64,000 nucleotides of DNA from Dinoroseobacter sp. (GTDB lineage: Bacteria; Pseudomonadota; Alphaproteobacteria; Rhodobacterales; Rhodobacteraceae): positions 186,001 to 250,000 of the forward strand of contig JAEPNN010000001.1 of assembly GCA_017643385.1 (NCBI GenBank), read 5' to 3'. Positions 55,343-64,000 of the stretch are shown piece by piece (positions within the stretch are counted from its first letter, which is position 1; each line of letters starts with the position of its first letter). The position numbers were made by a program, and so were the translations under genes. The notes under the pieces are model-generated. The model was not told the origin of the DNA, searched no databases, and saw only the letters and a list, made by a program, of their open reading frames with translations.

Positions 55343-55944
55343 GCCGGTTTGGTCTCCTGCATCGATGGGCGCTTTGAAAACTCCGCCTCCCAGGCCGCCA
55401 AGTTTGGCGCCAAGGCGCGCCAGTGCCGAGCATCATGGCGAAGGTCCAGATACGCCAGAACGCACCCGACTGCGATCTGAGCCATATCAAGCGGTCCGGA
55501 CAGATGGCTTAGCCAGCGTGACTCTATCGTCAATAACGATCGGGTGACCTTGCGCCACTGACCTTCGAGCCAGGCGTCAAAGACCATGTCTTCGCTTCGA
55601 AAGCGGACTTCATAGGCCATGTTCACCGCTGCATCCATCATGCCATCTGCAGTGGCTTCCAGCGTGAGCACTTCCCAAAGCCGGGCTTCGGGATAAAGCG
55701 CGCCCGCAGCGTGGTCGTTCAAAAATCGGGTTATAACGCGGCTGTCGTAAATCGCCGGGCCGTCAGGACGTGTCAGGGTCGGGATCTTTCCGGTGGGATT
55801 AGCTGCCAGAAGCGCGTCGGTTGGATCGCCTATGATGGTCGCTGTGACCTCGGTTTCCTTCACGACATCCATCAAGTTCAATTCGCGAATGGCAACACGC
55901 GCTTTTCGCACGTAGGGCGATGCCGGTGAGATCATCAGTTCCAT
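55339..55944 (-). CDS. Glutathione S-transferase family protein
   Basis: A 201-residue GST with a thioredoxin-like half (ELMISPASPYVRKARVAIRE, then NPTGKIPTLTRPDGPAIYDS) and a helical half (LAYLDLRHDARHWRALAPNL). The active-site position is Ser rather than Cys, unlike the GST at 26738-27403. It lies 4 bases after the PaiB-like gene. Substrate unknown. Confidence 0.88.
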   Translation of the reverse strand: MELMISPASPYVRKARVAIRELNLMDVVKETEVTATIIGDPTDALLAANPTGKIPTLTRPDGPAIYDSRVITRFLNDHAAGALYPEARLWEVLTLEATADGMMDAAVNMAYEVRFRSEDMVFDAWLEGQWRKVTRSLLTIESRWLSHLSGPLDMAQIAVGCVLAYLDLRHDARHWRALAPNLAAWEAEFSKRPSMQETKPA

Positions 55945-55948
55945 GAGC

Positions 55949-56575
55949 TTACTCCACTGGTTTTGGTGGAGCCTGCATCAGGGTGGCAAGGGCCGCAAGC
56001 TCAGACCCAAAGCCGGTTTCTACCTTTGAGGCAGCACGCATTCGAACGTCGTCGGGCTTGTTTTGGTTGAGCTTCCAGGTGCTCTCGATGTTTGTGATCG
56101 TCATGCGCATGGGAACGATCATACGCATCATCCGGTCCATCACGCCGTCACTCATTTTTGCACTGCGCCAAGGCGTCTTTGGCGCCAGCCTGCTTTCAAA
56201 GGTATCTGAGAGGCGATCCAGCACGTCCTTCAATTCAATTTGTGGGACACGTGAAAGCGTTCCGTGCAAATGGACGGCAACATAGTTCCAGGTGGGGACT
56301 TGGTCGGGCACGTCGTACCAATCTGGCGAAATATACCCATCGGGCCCAGTCACAGCGATCAATGCGGGCAGTTCGGTTTCGGCTGCGCGCCAAATCGGGT
56401 TCGATCGCATCAGATGCAGCTCGATTGAAGCAGTCTTTTCATCCAGTCGGAACGGTATATGGGCGACAAGCGGATGTTCAGACCCATTGACGGTCAAAAC
56501 GCCAAACGCACGTTGGCGCACGAAATCAATGGAAGGTCGGTCATTTTTAGAGCGAAAGGCAGGGTTGGGGTGCAT
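55949..56575 (-). CDS. PaiB-like FMN-binding protein
   Basis: A 208-residue protein of the FMN-binding split-barrel family with the PaiB layout: MHPNPAFRSKNDRPSIDFVR, IPFRLDEKTASIELHLMRSN, DVPDQVPTWNYVAVHLHGTL and WKLNQNKPDDVR near the end. PaiB was described as a negative regulator of protease and sporulation genes, but an FMN-linked enzyme is also possible. The stop is 4 bases from the downstream GST start. Confidence 0.84.
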   Translation of the reverse strand: MHPNPAFRSKNDRPSIDFVRQRAFGVLTVNGSEHPLVAHIPFRLDEKTASIELHLMRSNPIWRAAETELPALIAVTGPDGYISPDWYDVPDQVPTWNYVAVHLHGTLSRVPQIELKDVLDRLSDTFESRLAPKTPWRSAKMSDGVMDRMMRMIVPMRMTITNIESTWKLNQNKPDDVRMRAASKVETGFGSELAALATLMQAPPKPVE

Positions 56576-56599
56576 TGAATGGGTTCCGTTGATCCAACT

Positions 56600-57847
56600 C
56601 TATGCGCGTAATTGATTGCCCGACTGGTCAGTAATCATAGCGGTCACGATCTGGCCTTCAGGTTGGTCAGTTTCAAAAGTCACCTCCGCGAATTGTGCCG
56701 TGCGACCCATGCGTGGCGACTCCATGAGAACTTGATGGGTTTGTCCGATCTGCGCAGCCAGATGTTCGCGAACCTTAGCGTCCCCGGCGTTGCGCAACCG
56801 GGCAGCGCGATCTTTGATTGTGGCACCGGCTACTGCGGGCATACGCGCAGCAGGGGTGCCGGGGCGTGGCGAATAGGGAAACACATGGAGCCAGGTCAAA
56901 TCGCATTCTTCTACCAGCTTCAGCGAGTTCTCAAACATGGCATCGGTTTCGGTTGGAAAACCTGCAATGATATCGGCACCATAGGTCATATCCGGTCTCA
57001 GATTTCGTGCCTCTTCGCAGAATCTGATCGCGTCTTCCCGGAGATGCCGGCGCTTCATCCGTTTCAGGATCATGTTATCACCCGCTTGCAGCGAAAGATG
57101 TAGGTGAGGCATCAAGCGTTGTTCCGTCGCAATTGCTTCCATGAGGGCGGGATCGACTTCGATACTATCGATGGAGCTGATACGCAGACGGGCAAGATCG
57201 GGCACCAGCTTGAGGATGCGACGCACCAGATCACCAAGAGACGGACTGCCGGGTAAATCTGCACCCCACGATGTCAGGTCTACGCCTGTTAAAACCACTT
57301 CGTTGTACCCACGATCCACCAGACGCTTGATCTGATCCACGACCACACCTGCCGGGACCGAACGTGAATTCCCGCGCCCGTATGGAATGATGCAAAACGT
57401 GCAGCGGTGATCGCAGCCATTTTGCACCTGAACATAAGCGCGCGATCGTGTTCCGAACCCATCTATCAAATGGCCTGCGGTTTCGGTGACTGACATGATG
57501 TCATCAATCTGAATAGGTTCGCCCCCCAAGGCGAGACCTTGCCATGTTTGAATATCCATCTTCTCGGTGTTCCCGATTACATGGGACACCTCGGGCATCT
57601 CCGCAAATCGGTCCGGTTCGGTTTGTGCCGCACACCCTGTTACGATAATCCGTGCATTTGGATTTTCGCGGGCGCGCTTGCGAATGTCCTGTCGCGCCTT
57701 GCGTACAGCTTCTGCGGTGACAGCGCAGGTGTTTATGATTATCGCGTTGTCCAAGCCCGCAGATGCTGCAAGCTCTTTCATCGCCTCTGTCTCATAAGCG
57801 TTCAGGCGACATCCATGGTTGGAAAATACAGGGGCACGGTTTGCCAT
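56600..57847 (-). CDS. mtaB: tRNA threonylcarbamoyladenosine methylthiotransferase MtaB
   Basis: Adds a methylthio group to t6A37 of tRNA. The 415-residue protein has the N-terminal UPF0004 domain (FSNHGCRLNAYETEAMKEL, IINTCAVTAEAVRKARQDI), the radical-SAM CxxxCxxC (QNGCDHRCTFCIIPYGRGNS) and a TRAM-like end (TAQFAEVTFETDQPEGQIVT). The start at 57847 overlaps nothing and lies just after the dapF stop; 18 further bases upstream lie in dapF. Confidence 0.94.
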   Translation of the reverse strand: MANRAPVFSNHGCRLNAYETEAMKELAASAGLDNAIIINTCAVTAEAVRKARQDIRKRARENPNARIIVTGCAAQTEPDRFAEMPEVSHVIGNTEKMDIQTWQGLALGGEPIQIDDIMSVTETAGHLIDGFGTRSRAYVQVQNGCDHRCTFCIIPYGRGNSRSVPAGVVVDQIKRLVDRGYNEVVLTGVDLTSWGADLPGSPSLGDLVRRILKLVPDLARLRISSIDSIEVDPALMEAIATEQRLMPHLHLSLQAGDNMILKRMKRRHLREDAIRFCEEARNLRPDMTYGADIIAGFPTETDAMFENSLKLVEECDLTWLHVFPYSPRPGTPAARMPAVAGATIKDRAARLRNAGDAKVREHLAAQIGQTHQVLMESPRMGRTAQFAEVTFETDQPEGQIVTAMITDQSGNQLRA

Positions 57848-57848
57848 T

Positions 57849-58679
57849 TCAGGCCTGCGCAACAAATTCGGGCGTCAGGAATCCGTCGCATACATGAACG
57901 GTCGGACCGGTCATCCAGACGCCATCCTCGCGCCAGTCGATCTCGATACGTCCGCCATCAAGCTCGATCGAGACCGTTTTGTCGGTCAGACCCCGGCGAT
58001 GCGCAGCGACAGCCACCGCACAGGAAGACGACCCAGAGGCCAGTGTTGGGCCGACACCACGTTCCCATACCCGCATGCGCAGGTAGTTCTTTGCGATCAG
58101 GCTGGCGACCTGCACGTTCGTACGCTCGGGATAAAGCGGATGATGCTCAAACTGGCCCAATGAAGCGAGATCGACGTCTTCAGCGTCGTTGACAAAAAAG
58201 GTGCAGTGCGGATTGCCCATGCCCGTTGCAACCGGGTCGCCTTTAATCGGCAGATGCAAGGTATCGGTGTCTTGCGAAAGCGGAATTTCAGTCCAATTGA
58301 GCTGCGGGTGTCCCATATTCACGGCGGTTCGATTGTCACCCATATCCCGCGCATACAGCGTGCCACGCTCTGTCGTCAGAATCAGCGACGCCTGCCCGGT
58401 TTCGTTCATTAAATGCCTTGCGATACATCTGGTCGCGTTGCCGCAGGCGGCAGATGTAGACCCGTCTGCATTGAAGAAGATTAGATGCGCGTCGGCCTCA
58501 TCTGAATTTTCGATGGTTGCGAGTTGATCGAATCCGATGCCGCAGTGCCTGTCGGCAATCGCGCGCACCAAAGACTCCGACAGATTATGCGCTTGCACGC
58601 GCCTGTCGATCACGACGAAATCGTTGCCAAGCCCATGCATCTTCATGAAAGGCAGGCCGGAGGGTCGGGTTGTTGTCAT
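57849..58679 (-). CDS. dapF: Diaminopimelate epimerase-like protein, second catalytic Cys replaced by Ser
   Basis: A 276-residue protein with the DapF fold: FMKMHGLGNDFVVIDRR at the start, the first catalytic Cys79 in ADGSTSAACGNATRC, and MGNPHCTFFVND in the middle. In the usual second motif (ERGxGxTxACG) the catalytic Cys is Ser215: WERGVGPTLASGSSSCAVAV. It should make meso-diaminopimelate from the LL form, but canonical DapF needs both Cys as acid/base pair. Either this lineage works with Ser, or the protein has another role. It is followed by mtaB, 1 base apart, a common alphaproteobacterial pair. Confidence 0.85.
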   Translation of the reverse strand: MTTTRPSGLPFMKMHGLGNDFVVIDRRVQAHNLSESLVRAIADRHCGIGFDQLATIENSDEADAHLIFFNADGSTSAACGNATRCIARHLMNETGQASLILTTERGTLYARDMGDNRTAVNMGHPQLNWTEIPLSQDTDTLHLPIKGDPVATGMGNPHCTFFVNDAEDVDLASLGQFEHHPLYPERTNVQVASLIAKNYLRMRVWERGVGPTLASGSSSCAVAVAAHRRGLTDKTVSIELDGGRIEIDWREDGVWMTGPTVHVCDGFLTPEFVAQA

Positions 58680-58774
58680 CGCGCGGCATATAGCGTGGCT
58701 GCAAATCATTTGAAAGGTTTGCTTGAAAAGGCGCTTGACCGCGGGGAGGTGCTTTTGTAGGTGCAGCCCTCAGT

Positions 58775-58850
58775 GGGCCGTTAGCTCAGTTGGTAGAGCA
58801 ACTGACTTTTAATCAGTGGGTCGCAGGTTCGAATCCTGCACGGCTCACCA
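58775..58850 (+). tRNA. tRNA-Lys (UUU)
   Basis: 76 bases with CCA: acceptor GGGCCGT pairs with ACGGCTC, D arm TAGCTCAGTTGGTAGAGCA, anticodon stem-loop ACTGACTTTTAATCAGT with anticodon TTT, T arm GCAGGTTCGAATCCTGC, and encoded CCA. Confidence 0.97.
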
Positions 58851-58881
58851 CTTCAAATCAGATGCGTAGTCGTGGCGACTG

Positions 58882-60204
58882 TTACGCGGATAGTGCCATG
58901 TCTATCGACGTGTGGAGCTTGTCGACGAGTTCGTCGATCTGTGCCCCCGAGATGATGAATGGGGGCGCCAGAAGCACGTGGTCGCCAGACTTTCCATCAA
59001 CCGTTCCGCCTGCTGGGTAGCAGATCAACCCGTTCTCCATTGCGGCAGCCTTGATTTTCTGATGCAATTTTCGGGCAGGATCGAACGGCGTTTTGGTATC
59101 GCGATCCTCAACCAGTTCTACGCCCCTAAACAGCCCTCTGCCGCGTAGGTCGCCGATATGGGGGTGCTGGCCAAAGGCGTGCTGGAGCGCATCCATGAGT
59201 AAATCGCCCTTTGAAGTGACTTGATTCACGATTTTGCGGTTAACTAGGGCCTCCACAACGGCTTTTCCTGCGGCCGCGGCCAATGGATGTCCGTGATAGG
59301 TATGGCCATGTTGGAAGCTACCGGACCCGTTTGCGATCGCGTCATAGATCTGACCAGAACAGAGCATCGCCCCGATAGAGGCGTAGCCAGCCCCCAAACC
59401 TTTTGCGATTGTCACTATGTCAGGTGAAATTTCGTCATATTCGCTTGCAAAGAAGTGACCGGTTCGACCCATTCCGCACATCACTTCGTCGAGAATCAGC
59501 AGAACCTCGTGTTTGTCGCAGATCTCCCGTACGCGTTTAAAGTATCCATCTACGGCAGGCACTGCACCAGCGGTCGCACCGACCACCGGTTCGGCGATAA
59601 ACGCTAGAACGCTTTCAGAACCAAGGCGCTCAATTTCTGTTTCCAAAGCGTTTGCCGTGCGCTGGCCGTATTCCCATGCTGTTTCTTCGTCTCGTCTACC
59701 GCGATATTCGAAACACGCATCAATATGGCTGGTTTCCACTAACAGTGGTGCGTACTTTTCCCGCCGCCACGCGTTGCCCCCAGCTGCAAGCGCACCCAAT
59801 GTATTTCCGTGATAGCTCTGCCGTCTGGCAATGATACGGTGCCGCTGGGGCTGGCCGATCTCCAGCACGTACTGACGCGCCAATTTGATCGCGGCTTCAA
59901 CCGCCTCGGAACCACCAGATAGAAGATAGACGCGTTCGATGCCCTTGGGGGCATGGGCGATCAACAGATCTGCAAGTTCTTCAGCGGGTTCAGACGTGAA
60001 GAAACCAGTATGCGCGAAAGCGAACTGGTCCAGTTGGTCGCGAATCGCATTCTTTACCGCCTCATCTGAGTGCCCAAGGCAGGACACGGCGGCACCACCA
60101 GAGCCGTCCAGATATGCTTTGCCGGAAGAATCGTAGAGATAACAACCCTCCCCGCGCATGGCGGTTGGCAAGGATTTTGATCCGCGTCCGAATATATGGC
60201 TCAA
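58882..60204 (-). CDS. Class III aminotransferase
   Basis: A 440-residue PLP aminotransferase of the omega/ornithine type. It has YLLSGGSEAVEAAIKLARQY, VLLILDEVMCGMGRTGHFF, the Schiff-base Lys in TIAKGLGAGYASIGAML and HTYHGHPLAAAAGKAVVEAL. Substrate specificity (4-aminobutyrate, taurine-pyruvate or beta-alanine) cannot be read. It lies 4 bases downstream of a UspA gene and near a TRAP transporter, so the substrate may be imported by that transporter. Confidence 0.9.
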   Translation of the reverse strand: MSHIFGRGSKSLPTAMRGEGCYLYDSSGKAYLDGSGGAAVSCLGHSDEAVKNAIRDQLDQFAFAHTGFFTSEPAEELADLLIAHAPKGIERVYLLSGGSEAVEAAIKLARQYVLEIGQPQRHRIIARRQSYHGNTLGALAAGGNAWRREKYAPLLVETSHIDACFEYRGRRDEETAWEYGQRTANALETEIERLGSESVLAFIAEPVVGATAGAVPAVDGYFKRVREICDKHEVLLILDEVMCGMGRTGHFFASEYDEISPDIVTIAKGLGAGYASIGAMLCSGQIYDAIANGSGSFQHGHTYHGHPLAAAAGKAVVEALVNRKIVNQVTSKGDLLMDALQHAFGQHPHIGDLRGRGLFRGVELVEDRDTKTPFDPARKLHQKIKAAAMENGLICYPAGGTVDGKSGDHVLLAPPFIISGAQIDELVDKLHTSIDMALSA

Positions 60205-60208
60205 AGCC

Positions 60209-60640
60209 TTACTCTCCTCGAACGACGAACACAGATTGCCGAGCGTGTCGCACTACACGCGCGGCATTTGGACCAAGAAGGTAGTCACCCAGCTCTGGTG
60301 TATGAGATGCCATGACGACAGCATCGACATCAAGTTTGTCGGCAGCCTTCATAATCTCTTCATAGACACGGCCGTGCGCGACATGCGGATGGACTTCAAT
60401 GCCTTCTGGAATGTTCTGGTTTACCCATGCGCTGAGATCTTCACCCGCCTTGTGTAAAGCGCGGTCTTCGAAATCAGACTCAAAGAAACTGCCGACTACG
60501 GACATGCCAAAGTCAGGGACCACGGTTACCACGTGGAGAATAAGTCCTTCCGGTTGGGATAACCGAAATACCGCCGGCAAGGCCTTGTTCCAGCTTGCAG
60601 GGGCGCCCAGATCAATCGGAAGGAGGATGGTCTTGAACAT
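60209..60640 (-). CDS. UspA-family protein next to TRAP genes
   Basis: A 143-residue universal stress protein. It begins MFKTILLPIDLGAPASWNKA and has the core block KAADKLDVDAVVMASHTPEL and VVRHARQSVFVVRGE. The nucleotide-binding GxxGx9G(S/T) segment is altered (LLGPNAARVV), so ATP binding is uncertain. UspA proteins often accompany TRAP transporters (TeaD is the example) and modulate uptake. It sits 12 bases after the TRAP permease gene. Confidence 0.88.
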   Translation of the reverse strand: MFKTILLPIDLGAPASWNKALPAVFRLSQPEGLILHVVTVVPDFGMSVVGSFFESDFEDRALHKAGEDLSAWVNQNIPEGIEVHPHVAHGRVYEEIMKAADKLDVDAVVMASHTPELGDYLLGPNAARVVRHARQSVFVVRGE

Positions 60641-60652
60641 GGTGGTCTTTCC

Positions 60653-63289
60653 TTAGAAGGCGGGCTTCGTTTGCCGACGACGTTGTAATACGATCACCAG
60701 CCCAAGCAGCAGCAGGGCAGGGATGTAGAAGATCTGCTCTGGCATACGATCCTGTTTGATCTGAACGGCCGCCAGAGTGACGGGATCGTCGGTGTAGAAG
60801 TCGAAGTCGATCAAAGCCTCAGCAGTCTCTGTGCCAAACATCGGTTCATCAAGGCGCATCACATCGCCTTCTGGAAGAAGCAGAAGTCCCGTGTTGCTCA
60901 ACCTAGTTGCGGCGTCCGACCCTTCGGCATTGACCACGAGCGTTGTCTCGGCAGTTTCTCCGGTGTTGAAATCTGGACCCTTGATCAGCAAGCGCAATTG
61001 CTCGCCTTCGACAACCTCGCCCAACGCTTGTTCGAACTGTGTCGGCGGGATTGTGCGGAACGGATCTTGCACCATGTTCAGCCAGACATTGGGAACAAAC
61101 AGCGTAAAGGCCACAAGAAGCAGGGCCGCGCTTTCGTAGATCCTAGATTTCGCGAGGAAATAGCCCTGTGTTGCTGCTGCAAAGAGCAGCATCGCAAATG
61201 TGGCAATCACGAAGACGGACACCGCTTGTAGCACGCCTTCCATCGTTCCCAAATCGACACCGTAAAGAATGAGCGTCGGATTGAAGATGAACAGGAAGGG
61301 CAGCGCCACAGTGCGCAAACTGTAGAAGAAGGCCGTGAAGCCGGTCTTGATCGGATCTCCGCCCGAAACAGCGGCGGCCGCGAAACTTGCAAGCCCCACG
61401 GGCGGTGTCACATCCGCCATGATCCCAAAGTAGAATACGAAAAGGTGCGCCGCGATCAGTGGTACGATCAGGCCTTCTTGTGCGCCAAGGCTCACGACAA
61501 CTGATGCCATCAGAGACGACACAACGATGTAGTTTGCTGTGGTCGGCAGACCCATTCCAAGGATCAGGGAGAACAACCCGACGAGCACCAGCATGATGAT
61601 CAGGTAGCCACCCGACAGTTGCTCCACGAGCCCCGCAAGTTCCGTACCGATGGGGGTCCGGGTCACCGTTGCGACGATGATACCCGCTGCAGCGGTCGCG
61701 ACCCCGATACCGATCATGTTGCGCGCGCCCGCAATTAGGCCCTCGCGCAAGTCGATCAGACCGTTGCGGAATTCCTCTGCCATACTGGCGGCCTGTCCGC
61801 GGAAGAACGCTTTCAGGGGGCGCTGTGTCACGATGATGCCGATCATCAGCGAGGTTGCAAAAAACGCTGAGCGCGCGGGGCTTTGACGTTCAACCATCAG
61901 GAACCAGACAAGAACCAGAATTGGCAGGACGTAATGCAGGCCAGTTGAGTAGATGTCTTTGACCTCGGGCAGTTTGATTTCGGTCGCGTTTGGATCATCC
62001 ACTTCGAGATCGGGTTTGCGCGCCGCAATTGCCACCAGCCAGATATACACGGCCGCCAGAACCGTCATCATGATAGTGCCTGTTAGGCTCGGGACCGCGG
62101 CCCGCAGCCCGTTCACGCCATAAATCAGGGCTGTGAAACCGATGCCCGCAATGATGAACCCGATGAAGAATTTCAGGATCATTCCAGCGAAACTCTTCGC
62201 CTCGCCCAGTGCTGGCATGTCTTTTTTCAGCGCCTCGAGGTGCACGATGTAAACCAGCGCGATGTAGGAAATCACGGCAGGGATGAAGGCGTGTTTGATG
62301 ACTTCGACGTATGAGATGCCGATGAATTCGACCATCAGGAAGGCCGCGGCGCCCATCACGGGTGGCATGATCTGACCATTCACCGACGATGCAACTTCAA
62401 CCGATCCAGCTTGCTCGCGGGTAAAGCCCACACGTTTCATCAAAGGGATTGTGAACGTGCCGGTCGTGACAACGTTGGCGATCGACGATCCCGAGATAAG
62501 GCCCGTCATGGCAGATCCAACCACAGCCGCTTTTGCAGGCCCGCCCCGAAGGTGTCCGAGCCCGGCGAAGGCGAGCTTAATGAAATAGTTGCCTGCACCC
62601 GCCTTATCGAGAAGCGAACCAAACAAAACGAACAGAAAGACAAACGCTGTAGACACGCCCAGCGGGATGCCGAAGACACCGCCTGTATCCAGCCATTGAG
62701 CGTTTATTAGCGAGGTGAAAGAAAGTCCCTCGTGTTCAATCAAGTCCGGGATCAGCCAGCCCGTACCCATGTACGCGTAAAGCAAAAAGATCGAGCCAAC
62801 CACGGTCAGGGCAGGACCAAGGGCACGGCGACTGGCTTCCAACAGGACGCCCAGTCCGATTGCGCCAACGATGACCTGTGTTTGCGTCGGCAAGCCTGAA
62901 CGCGCTGTCAGGGCTAGCGTGTCGGCGAAGAGAAAAACGTAGAAGGCGCAGAAGCCGCCGATCAGCATCAGGATCCAGTCGGCTAAAGGCACACGATCGC
63001 GCGGTGAATTCTTGAAGGCCGGATAGGCAAGAAATGCCAACAAAATGGCGAATGTCAGGTGCATCGGCCGGGTTTCGGACGAGTTCATTACCGGCAAGTA
63101 TTTCGCAAACCAAAGCTGCGGTTGGGCGATCCAAAGCTGAAACAGCGACCACCCCAAAGCAAGGCCCGATATCAATAAAGCCACGCTGCGGTTTGAGGGA
63201 TCTCGGGCGCCACTATCCGTGCTCGCAACCAGATCCTGTAGTTCTTCGTCGGTAAATTGGCGGCCTTCGCTACCGTTCTGATCTGACAT
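60653..63289 (-). CDS. TRAP transporter fused 4TM-12TM permease (TAXI type)
   Basis: An 878-residue membrane protein with DctQ-like and DctM-like parts fused, as usual for TAXI-type TRAP systems. Landmarks are VVGSAMTGLISGSSIANVVT, VASSVNGQIMPPVMGAAAFL and GMGLPTTANYIVVSSLMASV; a periplasmic segment after residue ~740 (DPFRTIPPTQFEQALGEVVE) separates two late helices from the rest. It uses an ion gradient. The start at 63289 (MSDQNGSEGRQ) is preferred over one 24 bases upstream. It follows the TAXI receptor after a hairpin. Confidence 0.92.
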   Translation of the reverse strand: MSDQNGSEGRQFTDEELQDLVASTDSGARDPSNRSVALLISGLALGWSLFQLWIAQPQLWFAKYLPVMNSSETRPMHLTFAILLAFLAYPAFKNSPRDRVPLADWILMLIGGFCAFYVFLFADTLALTARSGLPTQTQVIVGAIGLGVLLEASRRALGPALTVVGSIFLLYAYMGTGWLIPDLIEHEGLSFTSLINAQWLDTGGVFGIPLGVSTAFVFLFVLFGSLLDKAGAGNYFIKLAFAGLGHLRGGPAKAAVVGSAMTGLISGSSIANVVTTGTFTIPLMKRVGFTREQAGSVEVASSVNGQIMPPVMGAAAFLMVEFIGISYVEVIKHAFIPAVISYIALVYIVHLEALKKDMPALGEAKSFAGMILKFFIGFIIAGIGFTALIYGVNGLRAAVPSLTGTIMMTVLAAVYIWLVAIAARKPDLEVDDPNATEIKLPEVKDIYSTGLHYVLPILVLVWFLMVERQSPARSAFFATSLMIGIIVTQRPLKAFFRGQAASMAEEFRNGLIDLREGLIAGARNMIGIGVATAAAGIIVATVTRTPIGTELAGLVEQLSGGYLIIMLVLVGLFSLILGMGLPTTANYIVVSSLMASVVVSLGAQEGLIVPLIAAHLFVFYFGIMADVTPPVGLASFAAAAVSGGDPIKTGFTAFFYSLRTVALPFLFIFNPTLILYGVDLGTMEGVLQAVSVFVIATFAMLLFAAATQGYFLAKSRIYESAALLLVAFTLFVPNVWLNMVQDPFRTIPPTQFEQALGEVVEGEQLRLLIKGPDFNTGETAETTLVVNAEGSDAATRLSNTGLLLLPEGDVMRLDEPMFGTETAEALIDFDFYTDDPVTLAAVQIKQDRMPEQIFYIPALLLLGLVIVLQRRRQTKPAF

Positions 63290-63323
63290 CCCTCGTCCCC
63301 TCGATGCGATCAATATATAGAAG

Positions 63324-63354
63324 GGCCGGGACGCAATATGGGCGCGCCCCGGCC
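63324..63354 (-). promoter_or_regulatory. Hairpin between TAXI receptor and TRAP permease
   Basis: GGCCGGG (63324-63330) pairs with CCCGGCC (63348-63354), with a 3-base extension after one mismatch. No T-run follows on the minus strand. Such intercistronic stems raise the amount of the binding-protein message relative to the permease. Confidence 0.7.
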
Positions 63355-63381
63355 GAATTTTCTTTGGCTAATACCGACCGA

Positions 63382-64000
63382 TTAGTCGATAAGGCCTGCT
63401 TCGCGGTAGTAACGCTCAGCGCCAGCGTGGAGCGGCGCCGACAGACCGTCATTTGCCATTTCGGCAGGGTCGAGGTTTGCAAATGCAGGGTGCAGGCTGC
63501 GGAACTGATCGATGTTGTCGAACACGGCCTTCACAACGGTGTAGACGACGTCATCAGGAACATCGGACGAAGTAACGAAGGTTGCGCCTACGCCAAAGGT
63601 TGTGACGTCTGCATCGTTACCGCGATACATGCCACCTGGAATGGAGGCAGTACGATAGAAAGGGTTCTCTGCAACAAGGCCGTCAACCGCGTCATTGGCA
63701 ACGTTCACCAGAACAGAATCACATGCGGTGGTTGCTTCCTGGATCGAGCCTGATGGGTGACCCACAGTGTAGATCATAGCGTCGATGTTGTTGTCACAAA
63801 GCGCCTGAGACTGCTCAGCTGCTTGAAGCTCGGATGCGACAGAGAAATCGTCCATCGTCCAACCCATTGCTTCCATCAGAACTTCCATAGTGCCGCGCTG
63901 ACCGGACCCTGGATTGCCGACGTTGACGCGCTTGCCCTTGAGGTCTTCGAACGACGAGATGCCAGCATCGGCACGCGCAACCACTGTAAAGGGTTCAGGG
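63382..64000 (-). CDS. TAXI family TRAP substrate-binding protein, C-terminal part (cut by window end)
   Basis: The frame is open to base 64000, so the N-terminus lies outside. The visible ~205 residues include [40 protein letters not shown] and [20 protein letters not shown], which are typical of TAXI receptors that bind organic solutes in the periplasm. It precedes the fused permease on the same strand, separated by a hairpin. Ligand unknown. Confidence 0.92.
   Translation of the reverse strand, partial: PEPFTVVARADAGISSFEDLKGKRVNVGNPGSGQRGTMEVLMEAMGWTMDDFSVASELQAAEQSQALCDNNIDAMIYTVGHPSGSIQEATTACDSVLVNVANDAVDGLVAENPFYRTASIPGGMYRGNDADVTTFGVGATFVTSSDVPDDVVYTVVKAVFDNIDQFRSLHPAFANLDPAEMANDGLSAPLHAGAERYYREAGLID

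Noticed and set aside
1-64000. Mobile elements, prophage, CRISPR array or attachment sites
   Set aside because: No transposase, integrase, terminal repeats or spaced repeat array were seen; the two tRNA genes have no adjacent integrase or duplicated 3' end in the window.

Overview
The window is a chromosomal segment (roughly 60 % GC by eye) from an aerobic anoxygenic phototroph of the Rhodobacterales, most likely the Roseobacter group. The evidence is the Rhodobacter-type order of photosynthesis genes, a membrane-anchored triheme PufC with no pufX, and Roseobacter-style housekeeping neighbours. No mobile element, integrase, transposase or CRISPR array was seen. Genes are tightly packed; the longest gap is about 260 bases (16534-16791).

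Bases 1-17400 are the crt-bch-puf half of a photosynthesis gene cluster: tspO (cut by the window edge), crtC and crtD on the minus strand, then crtE-crtF, bchC-bchX-bchY-bchZ, pufQ-pufB-pufA-pufL-pufM-pufC and dxs on the plus strand. Perfect TGT-N12-ACA operators of the PpsR/CrtJ type lie in pairs between crtD and crtE and between crtF and bchC. Hairpins separate pufA from pufL and pufC from dxs. Together these genes make spheroidene-type carotenoids, reduce chlorins to bacteriochlorins, build LH1 and the reaction centre with its cytochrome donor, and supply isoprenoid precursor. Behind dxs, on the opposite strand, are an AerR/PpaA-like cobalamin-binding regulator and a FixJ-like regulator whose receiver has lost its phospho-acceptor Asp and conserved Lys.

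Bases 17400-32100 hold tRNA-Leu(CAG), an NDUFA9-like oxidoreductase, uppP, the glutamate synthase genes gltD-gltB with a structured AT-rich leader and a possible 31-codon overlapping ORF, mtgA, a GST, queG, an EamA transporter, and a probable cobalt or nickel uptake locus (DUF4198 protein, HupE/UreJ permease, cobO).

Bases 32000-46400 hold ilvE, the petP-petR regulators, a second dxs in an SDR-hdaH-xseB-ispA-dxs operon, a class II aldolase and a VOC protein, adenine deaminase and AMP nucleosidase, HU, an EamA transporter and a ccdA-thioredoxin pair. Bases 46400-64000 hold a pilin-like/jelly-roll secreted protein, aroC, a TPP riboswitch driving thiB-thiP-thiQ, the cytochrome bc1 operon petA-petB-petC, a PAP2 protein, a GST, a PaiB-like protein, dapF-mtaB (DapF with a Ser in place of one catalytic Cys), tRNA-Lys(UUU), a class III aminotransferase, and a TAXI-type TRAP transporter with a UspA protein, cut by the window end.

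The most interesting points are the AerR-like/pseudo-receiver regulator pair beside the puf operon, crtC without an ordinary start codon, the Cys-to-Ser DapF, the petP promoter whose spacer is a palindrome, the head-to-head metal-uptake genes that share a palindromic start, and the gltD leader element. All functional statements rest on reading the sequence and on family knowledge; no search was run.
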